From: Anastatus disparis
Taxonomy: Eukaryota > Arthropoda > Insecta > Hymenoptera > Eupelmidae
DNA: 64,000 nt
Reading direction: 5' to 3'
Assembly: GCA_017163975.1 (NCBI GenBank)
Contig: JAFFSR010000291.1
Coordinates: forward strand, 3,353,001 to 3,417,000
Shown here: in pieces, positions 46,760-58,447 of the stretch
How positions within the stretch are numbered: the stretch's first letter is position 1
How the letters are laid out: each line of letters begins with the position of its first letter
Made by a program: the position numbers and the translations under genes
The notes under the pieces: generated by a model
Seen by the model: only the letters and a program-made list of their open reading frames with translations
The model's database searches: none
What the model was told of the DNA's origin: nothing

Positions 46760-46839
46760 TTAGTATATTTATTTGAAAGATATAGAATATTAAATTTATT
46801 GAAATTCTCACATCGCAATATATATATATATGGGACGTT

Positions 46840-47350
46840 TCACGTCAACTCACCTAACGAAAAAATAGAATTCGTCGAAAATCTGTGAAAATGTTCTATT
46901 TAATACCCAAAATATACAAAAAAAATTTTAGAGGTCCAGGTCAAAGGGGTCAGGATTTAAACGTGATGAAATTTTTCGAATTTTCCAAATTTTTTTGCTA
47001 AATCAATATTTTAATGAATTTTTTCCTCAAAAACTATCAATTTTTCGTTAAAACTTAATAGAATACTTTTTCTTGGAAATTAGATGTAGAATTCACCTGA
47101 ATTTTTGCAAATTATAATATAGTGATTTTTATGCTTACTTGATCGATTTAAACATACTATTTAGTGTATCTAAAAATCGAGCAGGTTAAATTGGCTTTTT
47201 AAAGTCTTATTTTTTTTGTTTTTTTATGAGGAAAAAATATACGAAGCCTCCAGTTGGGCAGCCTTCTCAAAGTTACCTAATTGTGCAAAAAAGTCTGAAT
47301 AAATCGTTATTTTGGATCAATGATGAGATTCGTGATTTTTTTTCTGAAAA
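46840..47350. other. AT-rich sequence without recognisable genes
   Basis: It starts gggacgtttcacgtcaactcacc, which looks like a transposon end, but its partner was not found. No coding sequence. Confidence 0.3.
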
Positions 47351-47850
47351 AGTATTGATTTTTGGGAGAAATGTATAAAAATGTTTTTTATTGGAAATTG
47401 TATGTAAAATGTATGTAAATTTTTGTAAACCATTATTTGCTAAACATCACAAATTATTAATGAAATTTTGAAATTTAAAAATTTATTTTTTGTTAAATTT
47501 TTAGTATATATGGTTCATAATGTCTTAAATTACAATTTGTAAAAATATGTTCATATTCTGCACATGATTTCCAATAAAAAACATTTTCATACATTTGTCC
47601 CAAAAATCAATACTCGAGACGGTCCATTATGATTTTCCTGCAACTTGGGCTATTACAAAGTATCATAAAATGATTCTCATTATGCAGGTATATATACAAA
47701 TAACATATACATAGTTTTTACTAAAGTTACGTACAGTGAATTATATTCGCAGACTACTTTTAATAATTCATCTGCATAATTAGAATCATTTTACGATACT
47801 TTATATTACCCCATGTTGCAGAAAAATCAAAATGGACCGCTTCCATCGCC
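47351..47850. repeat. Cluster of overlapping inverted repeats
   Basis: 47351-47405 pairs with 47565-47620 (the gatttttggga...aaaaatgttttttatt region). 47612-47645 pairs with 47815-47850 (cggtccattatgattttcctgcaa). Inside the latter, 47658-47690 pairs with 47772-47805 (agtatcataaaatgattctcattatgcag). Several hairpin elements appear to abut or nest. Non-coding. Confidence 0.7.
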
Positions 47851-47927
47851 TGTTCGCTGTAAAAACCTAGGCCTCGATTTTCTTTAATACTATCTTTTAC
47901 ATGGAAAATGTAGACATTGTTAAAGGT

Positions 47928-48040
47928 TTTTTTTTCGGATTTCAACCGTATAAGTTGTGGTTTAGGATATCAACGTTTTGTGAACATTAAACCGGTCGGT
48001 ATCCTAAACCACAAATTACACGGTCGAAATCCGAAAAAGC
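47928..48040. repeat. Inverted repeat
   Basis: ttcggatttcaaccgtataa and gtggtttaggata at the left are matched inverted by tatcctaaaccac and cggtcgaaatccgaa at the right, around a loop of about 30 bp. Confidence 0.7.
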
Positions 48041-48969
48041 CCTTATAAGAATATCTAACATTCACCATGAAAACTTTGACATGCAGTGTTCTTATAGAAT
48101 ATCAATACATAAATGACGTCTTTAAATAATTTAAAAACGTATCGTTTCTCATAGTCTTTATCACTATATTGTTTTACAAAAAAAATCTTAATTTTTAACG
48201 TTTTGCTTACACTGTTACATAACTTTAGATTTCTCTGAATATATTTACAATAATATTTGCTTAAAATATGTAAATAATTTATAATATTCGAAAACGTTAT
48301 TCTAGAAATTGAGCTTATAAAGTAACAATATAAAAAATTTTTTTATAGATACATATGTATAAAAAATAAAATTTGAATAAATAAAAAAGTGCTCGTTCTT
48401 CGATTTTGGTTTTTGTTGGAATCGGATCCAAAATGTGCCTAGAATGATATCCAAAAGGAAAATCTGAGGTGCAAAAACTTCACGATCGTAATTGCTAGAA
48501 GACCACCGTGAACAGAAAGACAAGTCCAATAAATAGATTCGGAAATCATGTAACTCATTTTATATTTATATAAACTAGCGTATACTACCTCGCTCCTAAC
48601 GTCGCTCGGTTACATTTCTTTATACAACTAGAATTTGCAATGTAAAATGATAGTAAATATAAATTTCCAGAATTCAACTTTAAAGATTACAATCTACGGA
48701 TGCTTAGACATTTAACCAATGGAATTTTTTATCCAAAAAGTTGAATTATAAGGTGGAATGTACATTTGGTCTGAACGTCTGTCTTTATTGTTTCGAGTAA
48801 GTTTCGTATCGAAAAATATAGAAAATTTTAAAGAACCGTATAAATCTCAGAAATACCTTGAAGAAGTTAAAGTTTCAGAATTCATTTATGAAGAATTACT
48901 TTGAAAAATAGAACTAAAAGATATTAGGGCTGTTGTGTGTAGATACGAATAAGGAATAATAATATATTC

Positions 48970-49217
48970 AATTCATAGTCGTGTCTTGAGCATTAAGTAT
49001 GACTTAAAACTTAAGTATTGTCACTTGAGTAACAGCTGTTACTTCAATTGAGTATATTATATATATTTACCGACAAGTATCTTATTTTTGTGACTTTGTT
49101 TTATAACTAACTGTGATAACCTCTTCATGTAGTACTCAATTGAAGTAACAGCTGATACTCAAGTAACGATACTTAAGTTTCAAGTCATACTTAATGCTCA
49201 AGACACGACTATGAATT
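48970..49217. mobile_element. 248-bp palindromic element
   Basis: The arms, about 86 bp each (48970-49055 and 49132-49217), begin AATTCATAGTCGTGTCTTGAG and match inverted with few differences. The loop is about 76 bp. No coding sequence. Confidence 0.75.
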
Positions 49218-49367
49218 CGGGCCTTGGTGTTTAAAGGTATAGAATTGATGCACGTTATACAATTGAATTCTCATTATTTAGCGTGTGACTGACTTAAGCT
49301 TTTAAGAGACCGCTTAGATACATTTTAAACCTATTTAAAAAAATTATACATTTAGATGTTTATAATA

Positions 49368-49597
49368 GGGAAAAACGGGCAAATCGGACCTTCGGGAAAA
49401 GTGGACCGGCATCGCTTTATATAAATATATAGTAAATATTTATTTTACTACTAAGATTTTAATATTGTTACATTAATTTACTTTCTTTGTTAGAGTTTAT
49501 TTACAGTCGTTTCAATCTTTTAACATTTACTTGTACTCATATGACAGTAATGCCAGTCCGATTTGCTCCCAGGGGACCAATTTACCCCGGTCTCCCC
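49368..49597. mobile_element. 230-bp TIR MITE with TA duplication
   Basis: GGGAAAAACGGGCAAATC at the left pairs imperfectly with the inverse of GGGGAGACCGGGGTAAATTGG at the right. TA flanks both ends, as for Tc1/mariner-type elements. A truncated relative lies at 40353-40503. Confidence 0.65.
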
Positions 49598-49884
49598 TAC
49601 TAATCGTTTCATCTTTGTATTTGAGTCTATGTATTCGCAATTACGCGTAGAATAAAACATGTTAAAACGATTGCGCACACCAAATTTAGAGAAAGTTAAG
49701 ACGAAAAAATTAAAAATGTCAACTACAACTTATCAAGAAATAGAAAAGATGATATCAACGTAAGTTTAAAAGAAAAATTAAGAAAGTAAGTTTATATTTG
49801 AGAAAAATTGATACAATGTTTTGAAAAAATCAGGTAAGAGTTGTAAATAGTACCTTATGCACCAAGTACATTGCGCACGCGGTG

Positions 49885-49985
49885 CATATACTATTTTATA
49901 ACACGAGGGGCGTATAATGGTCATTTTATGCCCGCAAAACAGTGCATAAAATAACAATTTTACGCCCCGAGTATTATAAAATAAA
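49885..49985. repeat. Short inverted repeat
   Basis: tattttataacacgaggggcgtaa-like sequence at the left pairs with ttacgccccgagtattataaaata at the right. It is about 100 bp and non-coding. Confidence 0.55.
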
Positions 49986-50347
49986 TTAAAATAACATTTT
50001 ACATCAAAACTTAAACGAGTTTATTTATTTATGTTTACTTATATTGAACATACAATATTTTAAGTTGTAGTATTACCGTAAGGGCACAAGTAATGAACAA
50101 AAGCATAATAATCAATTGCAAATCAGGAATGTATCATATAGGGTTGCCCACAAATAAACTGTAAATTTAACAGATGATTATGATTATACAATCACAAAAC
50201 TTATGTGTTTAAAGTAACTTTCAGAATTTCATCAACATATTGTATAATCAATGACAATGAATAATAAAATAGTATAAACGTCTAAAGCACAGTCTGTTTA
50301 GAATAGTTAAAAAAGCCTTACTGATGAGTCCTAAATAAACAAACTTA

Positions 50348-50576
50348 GATCACGGGGGGGATTCTGGGGGAGATATTATAGATAGATATGAAGGAAATCA
50401 TGGGGGAGATTATGGGGGGGATCATGGGGGAGACATGGAAGAAATTATAGTGGTAACATCTTTTTATAAAATATATGCATGAAATAATGTAAATTTACAT
50501 TATTAAATAAATAAATGGAGTTAATTAAAGTATAGGGAAGACATGGAGGTGCTATGAGGGGGGGGGGGGGTGATGA
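50348..50576 (+). repeat. G-rich tracts, quadruplex-prone
   Basis: Repeated runs of five to seven G (gggggggattctgggggagat, atgggggggatcatgggggagac) at 50348-50440, and a run of about 13 G near 50559-50571. The surrounding DNA is about 75% AT, which makes the tracts conspicuous. A second cluster lies at 52245-52485. Confidence 0.7.
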
Positions 50577-51221
50577 GTGAATTAACGATATATCTTGTGA
50601 AATACAATAGTCAAAAAGTATTAAATAAGAATTATAACAAAATAATCTTTAAGATTATAAAAGTAAATAAATATTATGATATATCGATTATTATACTAAA
50701 ATTATGAAAGCTTTAAAAAGGTATTTATTTAAAACATTTCTGAATATTTCTTATTTATTATAAAATATTATAAAACATACAGAAAAACTATAACATTAAA
50801 TAATATATTATTTAAAAAGTGGTTTTTAGGGCTATTGGCGAAGGTTTCCACTAAAAAAAATCACAACGCGCCGTCAGCGATACCGCTACATTATAAACCT
50901 ATTTTTTATATTTATTTAATATATTTATAGATTTATTGTCAATTTGAATGTTCATTTTTAAAATAATTTAATAACAATTTGTTATAATCAAACAACAAAG
51001 GTTTAAAGTGTAAGGTGATATGGAAACTCGTATAGTTTGTAAGATATAAACAATATTATGAGATTTAATTTATAAATAATTTTTTGTTTCAGATATTCAA
51101 TATGATTGATAAATATAATTAATTTTTCTTTATGTTCATGAATTGAGAATAAGTTAAGTATAGGTTTTAATTAATTAATTAGTAATATCATAATATAACA
51201 ATTTTTTATTTAAATTTATTA

Positions 51222-51805
51222 TGGGAAGGGGTTCGGTTGTGGGCATGGTTTGGCTGTGGACATCCCTGCGTTTCTATTGACAGAAAGCAGATGAAGTTTT
51301 TCTGACAAATGTCATTTATGTATTATGGCAGCACGTTTTTTTATGCCAAATATCGAAGCGAACAAACGCGTCTGCTTCGTGCTGTAAGCAAATTAATTTT
51401 TCTGCGCTTGAAAAAAAATCACAAAAATTTATTTATACTTATATATACTTTTTCAAAAGAATTACAAATCGAAGTGAATCAATGAAGCTGAGTGTAGTGC
51501 ACATTTATTCAGTAGGAATTTATTCCTACTTTGTGATGCAATATGGATTGCAACCAATATCTTAACACCAACGATTTTGCATGATTGTCCACAACCGAAC
51601 AAAAATCTTTTTTGGTTCAATTGTGGGCATTTCACAAAATTAACAAAAAAAATTATTCTATTTGACGGAATCGATTTTGTCTCTTCGTTGGTAGTTAGCT
51701 AAGGTCTTCATCTTTCTATAGACACCTATAAGTCCAAGAAATATACAATTGGTGAAAAGTTATTAGTCAAAAACAAAAGGGTGCCCACAACCGAATCCTT
51801 TCCCA
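51222..51805. mobile_element. 584-bp TIR element with TA duplication
   Basis: TGGGAAGGGGTTCGGTTGTG at the left pairs with the inverse of TGGGAAAGGATTCGGTTGTG at the right, followed inward on both sides by GGCA. TA flanks both ends. An internal copy of the ccacaaccgaac phrase occurs at 51590. No transposase frame. Confidence 0.8.
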
Positions 51806-51960
51806 TAATTATTGTATATAATATTAATGTATAAATAATAAAGAATTGTATCATAAAATTTTAGTATTTAAATTGTAATTTTTATTTTTATTACATATAT
51901 TACACTATATTAACATACAATTTAATAATAATTTATAAAAATTGTAAACTGTTACATGTG

Positions 51961-52230
51961 CACTGAGAATCCATTGAGAGTGTAGCCTATACAAAAAGCC
52001 GATGCGCGGCGCTATTAAAAATTGTAAGACTGCTTTCTTGGTTTTGGGGCGCTGCGGCCCAACTTCACAGAAGCCTGCGCACTTATCACAGCAGACAATA
52101 GTAATGTCCAGCTGCGTTCTCACCTTTTTGGACGGCTGAGCGCCAAAAAAGAGAGACCAGCCTCGCATATTCGTAGTGGCGCCACGCTACGTCACTTTGA
52201 GAAGGCTACGCTATGAATGAATTCTCAGTG
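51961..52230. mobile_element. 270-bp TIR element with CACTG ends
   Basis: CACTGAGAATCCATTGAGAG at the left pairs with the inverse of CACTGAGAATTCATTCATAG at the right. An internal gtagcc/ggctac pair extends the match. The open stretch on the minus strand (51905-52168) crosses the end of the element and is not a convincing gene. CACTG termini suggest a CACTA-like group, which is tentative. Confidence 0.6.
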
Positions 52231-52244
52231 TGTATTATGCGAGG

Positions 52245-52485
52245 ATGCAAGTGGGGGATCATGTGAAGGGTGATGCGACGGGCTTTAGGGGAACGTGGGG
52301 GAACACAGGGGGCGTGGGGGTGCTTAGGTCAAATTAATATGTAACAAATATCATAGAATTTTAAACATTTTTACGTTATTTTATGGGAAAGCTTTACGAA
52401 AGACTGTGGGGGAGCAGTAGGGAGACGTTAGGGAATAAGGGGGGACGTAAGGGAATGATGGGGACGCGGGGGGTCTGAAGCTGAA
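52245..52485 (+). repeat. G-rich minisatellite-like tract
   Basis: Irregular runs of three to six G (gggggatcatgtgaaggg, aacgtgggggaacacagggggcgtgggggtg, acgtaagggaatgatgggga) interrupted at 52325-52400. The layout resembles the cluster at 50348-50576. Confidence 0.65.
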
Positions 52486-52514
52486 TTTTTCAATATAACT
52501 ATATATTATAGGAA

Positions 52515-52515
<1 letters not shown>

Positions 52516-52584
<69 letters not shown>
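52516..52584. repeat. (TA)n microsatellite
   Basis: About 34 uninterrupted ta units. Confidence 0.95.
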
Positions 52585-52586
<2 letters not shown>

Positions 52587-52879
52587 TCGCAGTGCTCTTA
52601 TAAAAATTATCAATCTGCAGAGCATATAGTTCGCGTACAATTAAAACCAACGCCGAAACTATAGCAGCAGAAACTATAGTAGTGGATTGAAAAACGGAAC
52701 GACGCTATGGACATACCAGTGTGGCGGGGAGAGTGTCTATGTCTTTTCACTGTACACAAAAAGTTTCTTAAGATCTAATAAAAAATTAATCTACACTTAC
52801 TTTTGAATATATATTTTACAAAAAAAATTCATTTGCAAAGTTTGTGTGTTAAAATTTTGTTTTCTTTAGGTTCACTTGC

Positions 52880-53158
52880 AAATCCCAAGTAAACCCTATA
52901 TTACTACAAGCTAGCGATTGTATTCTGACATTTTCAATGATTTGTACTCTACACGTCAATCATTTAAATGTAGCTTAGTATAATTAGTGAAACCCTACCC
53001 TCACTCCTTGCGATGGAGTCTTAAGAAATTATTAGTGGGGATAGCGTTTCGCTAACTATACTAAGCTACATTCAATTGATTGTAATGTGAAATGCAAATC
53101 GTTTTAACCGAATACAATCGTTAGTACTTGTACTAATACAGGATCTATTTGGGACTTA
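52880..53158. mobile_element. Palindromic element of about 280 bp
   Basis: The left arm (cccaagtaaaccctat...gcgattgtattc...atgtagcttagtata) is matched inverted by the right arm (tatactaagctacat...gaatacaatcg...atttggga) around a short loop near 53010-53030. Non-coding. Confidence 0.7.
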
Positions 53159-53769
53159 GAAAAACAATGTCAAAAATATAAGGATTTAATATATTGCTAA
53201 TTTCATTCATAGAATGCATTGGATTTCTGCCTCACAATTTTTTTGAATAAATTACATCAATATTCGTAGTGTGGAATTATGGTTCTTATTGGAAATAAAT
53301 GATTTATATATTTTTTATATGGTAAATTCTTCGAAAATTGGCCGATTACACAAAAAATTTTTAATGATGACTATTGAAAAGCATTTATATCTTGTATCCT
53401 TCTGCATTATATTTAACTTGAATAATACTTTAATGAAGATGAAATTTAAACTTAAGTACTTATGAATACCTTTCAATAAGTACCTTAGTTAACAACGGTT
53501 TCGTCAAGTTAACGAAGTTTACTTTTTTTGGGGGTGGAATTGATCCAATTATCAATACTCAATAATGAATGTAAAATGGGTCTAAACAAGTAAATATACT
53601 CTTTAATTATAGCAAAACGAACATTTCTGAGTGTAATAAAATAAACTTTTAATATGGTTCAAGGATGATATATAATAAAAACTTTTGTGATTCAACGCGT
53701 GGAAACTAACAGAGTTACGTTTTCTAATATTACACAATTTTTTGGTCAACAAATAGGGTACTTCATTAA
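53159..53769. other. AT-rich sequence without recognisable genes
   Basis: A 64-codon open stretch at 53271 is low-complexity. Nothing else is supported. Confidence 0.4.
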
Positions 53770-54158
53770 GAGGCGGTCGTATAGTTCTGTCCTTGTCTAA
53801 TCTAAATTTTCGTTATAATTAGTAAACTAAATATTTTTATACAAAAGTAAGGGCAGAGCCCAATAGATTTAAGGATAAACAGACGATTCTATTCTATGAA
53901 AAAATATAAAATTTTCATTAGTTTTCGAGTGAAGTCTGAAACGGAAAAAGAGTTGAACACTTCAATCAAATTTAACTCTTTTTCCGTTTCAGACTTCACT
54001 CGAAAACTAATGAAAATTTTATATTTTTTCATAGAATAGAATTGTCTGCTTATTCTTAAATCTATTGGGCTCTGCCTTTACTTTTGTATAAAAATATTTA
54101 ATTTAGTCATAATAACGAAAATTTAGATTAGACAAGGACAGAACTATACGGCCTCCTC
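53770..54158. mobile_element. 389-bp palindromic MITE with TTAA (or TA) flanks
   Basis: GAGGCGGTCGTATAGTTCTG at the left pairs with the inverse of GAGGAGGCCGTATAGTTCTG at the right, and the arms are complementary over about 190 bp. TTAA lies at 53766-53769 and 54159-54162. It could be piggyBac-like (TTAA) or Tc1-like (TA with AGAGG ends). It lies about 230 bp beyond the last SF3B3 exon seen. Confidence 0.8.
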
Positions 54159-54384
54159 TTAATAATTTTATCGTGTTTTCTATTACAAGAAAGTATATTT
54201 CTAGGCCGATTTTTCGAGAATTCATCATGTGTGTCATGGCAAAATTTTTTTCCTTGTACAAAAATTAGTTCAATTAAAGTTGAGTACAATCGTCTTTTAA
54301 GAATATCCAAATGGAGAATAAGAAATTAATAATGACAAACATTTCAATAAGGAAATGTATCAGAATAAATAAACAGTTACTAAC

Positions 54385-57300
54385 CACTACAATATTGCCA
54401 AATTTGTCAGCTGCAGCTACAGTACCATAGTCCATGACACATGTCGTTGTGATCCACCTCGGATGTGTGTCGTCTGCAAAAACAATAAGTTGATTTTCCT
54501 GCCGTTTATATCTTACAGCAAAAACTGATTCTTGTACATCGCTAACATAAATCCTCTGTCCAATAGCATTAATACAAACTACTGCATTAGGTATGTGTTT
54601 ATTTTCACATTTACGTAACAACTTCTTTTTACCCATATCGTAAAGTCGTAACATTTTACCGACTCCCACGAGTACACGACCTTGATACGGACAAATAGCT
54701 AATGGTATTTCATCTACAGTTGTACGATGGACTAATTCAATGCTTGTACAGTCTGCATTTACTCTATAAAAAAATTAATTTATAATTAGAAATAACTTAG
54801 TTAAAATATAAATAAAAAATGTTAAGATTTGAAGATCAGCACTGCAGGAATATCATCATTTAACAGTTAATGCAAGTTTCTCATCATCATTTAAATTAAA
54901 TTATTATTAAAAAACAAATATTATTTAAATAAATTAAATATAAAAATTTTTTTTTTATAAATTTAGTGTAATTTAAGTAATTTTAATGCATCTTACTTGT
55001 AAGTGTACAAGAATCCTCCATTGCTGATTCTTGGATTTAGCTGATATTCTTTTGCAACACCAACAATAAGGAATTGTTGATCTCCTTGGTTTGTGAATTT
55101 AACTAGAGATAAACTGAAAAATAGATAAGAAGTGAATATTAAAAAATGAATAAAGTAATTAGAAACTATATTTGAAATTTTGATTTTTTATTAATTTGCG
55201 ACTTTAATATAAAAGAACTGCTGACCGAAGATAAGATATTTACTTTAATTTTCACGTTATTTCACCCTATAATTTAAAGAGATACATTCATATGGGAATC
55301 TGAAAACAAAACCATAATTTTTTTTATGAATGTTTAAATTAATTTTAAAATAATTAAAATACTACCCTAAAGTAAAGATAAATACCTTTATATTAAGCCT
55401 TATTGGGGTTATTTTACACCAAACATACTCTCATGATCATTCGACGAACCTTTGAATTTATAATTACTGAACCGCAAGGTTATTCTAGCATGAATGTAGG
55501 GTTTTAAAATTGAATTATAATAAGCGGTGAAAAAGTCCAAAAATAAGATAAAAATATTAAAATTTATTTTAAAAAATGCTGTCAAGTGCTTTGACGCAAT
55601 GCTTTCTCATAGAACTCATTGAGTTAGAGTAATTTGATTTTATTTTTTTAAATGTGATTTCAATGTAAAAAACATAATTTCTATTCAAGAAAAATTAGTA
55701 AGTGTGAGAGTGATTAGGAAATAGGAAGAGAGAGTCAGGGATGAATAAAAATAAGGTAAAAATGAGGATCAATCTAAGATAGAAAGACAGAGAGGAAGTG
55801 AGGACGTAAAAAAAGAGTTAGTAAAAGCGTTGAATCAGAAATCAAAAGAAGTGATCAAAGAGCTACACTAGGAATATTATTTTTTAAAAGCTTGTTTTAT
55901 AAAGACAGTAGCAAATAACTTGCATACAAATTTTAGAGCAAATCTATCGAGTAGTTTACGTAAAATAGATAAAGAATGAAAAAATAAATTTTTTTTCAAA
56001 ATTCATGGAAATTTTTTTAAATTAAAACTTTGCTAAGAAAATCGGTTTTTAAAATTCATACTTCTTTTGACAGATGCAAATGATTCTCATGCAAATTTCA
56101 AAGTAAATTCATCAAGTAATTTACGTAAAATAAAAGAAAAAAAATGAAAAATCGAAATTTTTTTTAAAATTCTTAAAATGGCTCTATAAAAAAAACTACA
56201 CTATAAAAACCAATTTTCAATAACTTCCCGCCAACTTATACAAAATAATAGATAGTATGCAAAATTTGAAGCAAATCCATCGAGTAATTTTCGAGATTTC
56301 GTTGGCTAAATAAGTACCATTTTCTTTTCGAAATTTCTTTTTCAAAATTTTCAAAATGCTCTAAAATTAAAACTACACTAGGAAAATCATCCTGTAAATC
56401 TTAGAACAAATCTATAGAGTACTTTACGTGAAATAAAAAAAAAATAAAGAAGAATCGAAAATTTTTTTAAAATCTTTAAAATTCTCTAAAATCGTGACCA
56501 CGCTAAGAAAATTAGTTATCAAAAGCTTATTTTCTTCAGACAATAGCAAATTCATTGTATAAAAATTTTGGAGAAAATTTATTGTATGGTTTACGCTATC
56601 GAATAATTTTTGAAAAATACAAAAAAAAAATAAAAATCTAAAATATTTTTAAAAATCTTAAAATGGCTCTAAAAAATATGCTAAGAAAACTAATTTTCAA
56701 TAGCTTCCCGCCGAGTTAGACAAAAAATAAATTGTATGCAAAATTTGAAGCTAATCCATCGAGTAGATTTTGAGATCTAATTAGCGTACTGAATTCACGC
56801 ACACATACACACGCACACGCGCATGCACACACACACACACAAATATTTTCTGGAATCTACTTTTTTCGACTCCCTGAGTCCAAAAATGTACAAATTAATG
56901 AAAAAATAGAAAAAAATTCTTATATCAATACTGGAGCCAATTCCAGTTGGTAGAGTCAAATTAGTTCATTAGATTATCAGAAATCTTATGGTCCAGGAAT
57001 TATGGATTCAAAGGTTCAATGAGTGATAATAGGAATATGGCTGGAAAAAAATAACTCCAGTAGGGCCTAAAATGAAAGTATTTATGTCTCATTTAAGGTA
57101 GTATATTAAATATTTCGAAATGAATTTGAACAGTCATAAAAAAATTATATTTTTGTTTTCAGGTTTCAATATATATGCATCTCCTTAATATTGTGACTTG
57201 AGGAAAATGATACGCCATAATGAGTATAAATTAGATGTAACTTACCATAGTGCTGCAAGATTTTGTTCAAGTCGATGAACTTGGTAAGTTGTGCCTGATG

Positions 57301-58447
57301 TTGGTGCCATGACTTTAATCAATGATGCCCATAATCCAGGCCCTGCCCTTGGTGCTCCAAATACTTGTTCGTTTGGTTCTTCTGAAAGAAAAGCTTCAGC
57401 AAGTTCTCGAGCAACAGCTGCTTCTTCAGCACCAGCTGCTTCTTGCATTTCTTCAGCCATTTGCAGCCTTCGTTGCTGCTTTGTTTCTTCAGTATAGGCA
57501 TTATGTTCAGTTTCTATCATTATAATATGGGATGATTCATTGTGAATGACAAATTTTCGAGGCGTATATTCGAGCATAAAGCTTACTTGATTAAACACCG
57601 CACCAAGCTTTTCCAATGCCAATATTCTAAAAATAAACTAGGATGTATCTTTTAACATTTAATTAATATTTATTTTATTATTTGTACTTGGCTTACCTTA
57701 AAGTGTTGGTAGAAATAGCAACGATACCCTCAGGACATTGTTCTGAACTAAACCCAGAAGCAAATTCAAGACTTTCATATGACAAAGGTGTAAGATGAAA
57801 TCGATTCTGATAATAATAACTCAACCAAGAACGACTGCTCATAGCAAGTACTGCTTGATTACCTTGCATTCGGATTCGGAAAAGCTTGACCGGTCGCGAA
57901 CCAAGATAACGTGTTCGAGTGTCCGCTAAATCTCCTGAAATTGGATCTAATACAGTTCTCAATAGCACTCCATTTTGCAAACCTAAAATGCAATTATAAA
58001 TTAGTTTTTGTATGATTTAAAAAGAGTATCTTTGGTAATATTTTGAAAAAAATACTTTTTATAATCTAAGATATATCAGTTAAAACGTAGGCCTCTATAG
58101 AATATTAAAAATTTTTATTACTTTAAAAAAAATTAAAAATTTTCAACAAACTTACCAATATTAAGATGTAATGTAGATTGTGTTTGATTACTATCTTCAT
58201 TAGCATCATTATCTTTGATACCCATTTCTACAATACAAAGACTTTCAGCAGCAGCAGGTAAGGCTTGCATACTTCTAGGAGCTAGACAATCAGACGGGTC
58301 AAGCGATATTATGCGAACCGTATTATCTTGAAGACCGACGGCAAGGAACCAAGACCGTTGTTCTCCAGCTGCTACATTACCGAGAGCCATGCACATAACT
58401 TCTGACGGCATTTTTTTACGTTCAGTGTATTCATTTAACTGTCCCGT
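54385..58447 (-). CDS. SF3B3: SF3B3 (splicing factor 3B subunit 3), five internal exons
   Basis: SF3B3 is a WD-like beta-propeller scaffold of the U2 snRNP SF3b complex, which recognises the branch point in the nucleus. Exons on the minus strand: 58447-58156, 57982-57697, 57626-57246, 55113-54997 and 54763-54385. All have GT-AG borders and compatible phases. Landmarks in order: GQLNEYTERKKM, TVRIISLDPSDC, RTRYLGSRPVKLFRIRMQG, SSEQCPEGIVAISTNTLR, YTPRKFVIHNESSH, FGAPRAGPG, QFLIVGVAKEYQLNPR, YDMGKKKLLRKCENKHIPNA, SDVQESVFAVRYKR and ADKFGNIVVV. There are no stops. Introns are 173, 70, 2,132 and 233 bp. The first exons (before GQLNEY) and the last (after GNIVVV) are not recognisable in the window. 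Either long transposon-filled introns separate them or this is a partial copy. Intact exons and splice sites favour a real gene. Confidence 0.92.
55895..56785. repeat. Degenerate tandem repeat in an SF3B3 intron
   Basis: About six units, each roughly 160 bp, carry the phrase gcaaatc(t/c)at(c)gagtagtttacg (near 55940, 56100, 56275, 56405, 56570 and 56750). A phrase ttaaaatggctctaaaa and a phrase cttcccgcc recur between them. The units are strongly diverged. They fill much of the 2.1-kb intron between 55113 and 57246. A (CA)n tract follows at 56800-56840. Confidence 0.55.

Larger units (their letters stand above)
43871..46817. mobile_element. LTR-like unit with TG...CA ends inside a (TA)n tract
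   Basis: It begins TGTGATGTGGAAAA and ends with the inverse of TGCGATGTGAGAAT (11 of 14 positions match), with (TA)n on both sides. Removing the nested foldback element leaves about 2.28 kb. The sequence is less AT-rich than its surroundings. An open stretch at 44854-45123 and a tggcgccc at 46023 are present, but no retroviral-type protein is recognisable. It could be a long solo LTR or an old non-coding element. Confidence 0.4.

Noticed and set aside
51905..52168. 87-codon minus-strand open frame with several cysteines
   Set aside because: It crosses the boundary of a TIR element, has no recognisable family and no splice context.
52381..52650. 89-codon minus-strand open frame
   Set aside because: Mostly translated (TA)n repeat (alternating Ile-Tyr).
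57291..57525. Open frames antisense to SF3B3 exon 3
   Set aside because: They are shadows of the conserved coding exon on the other strand.
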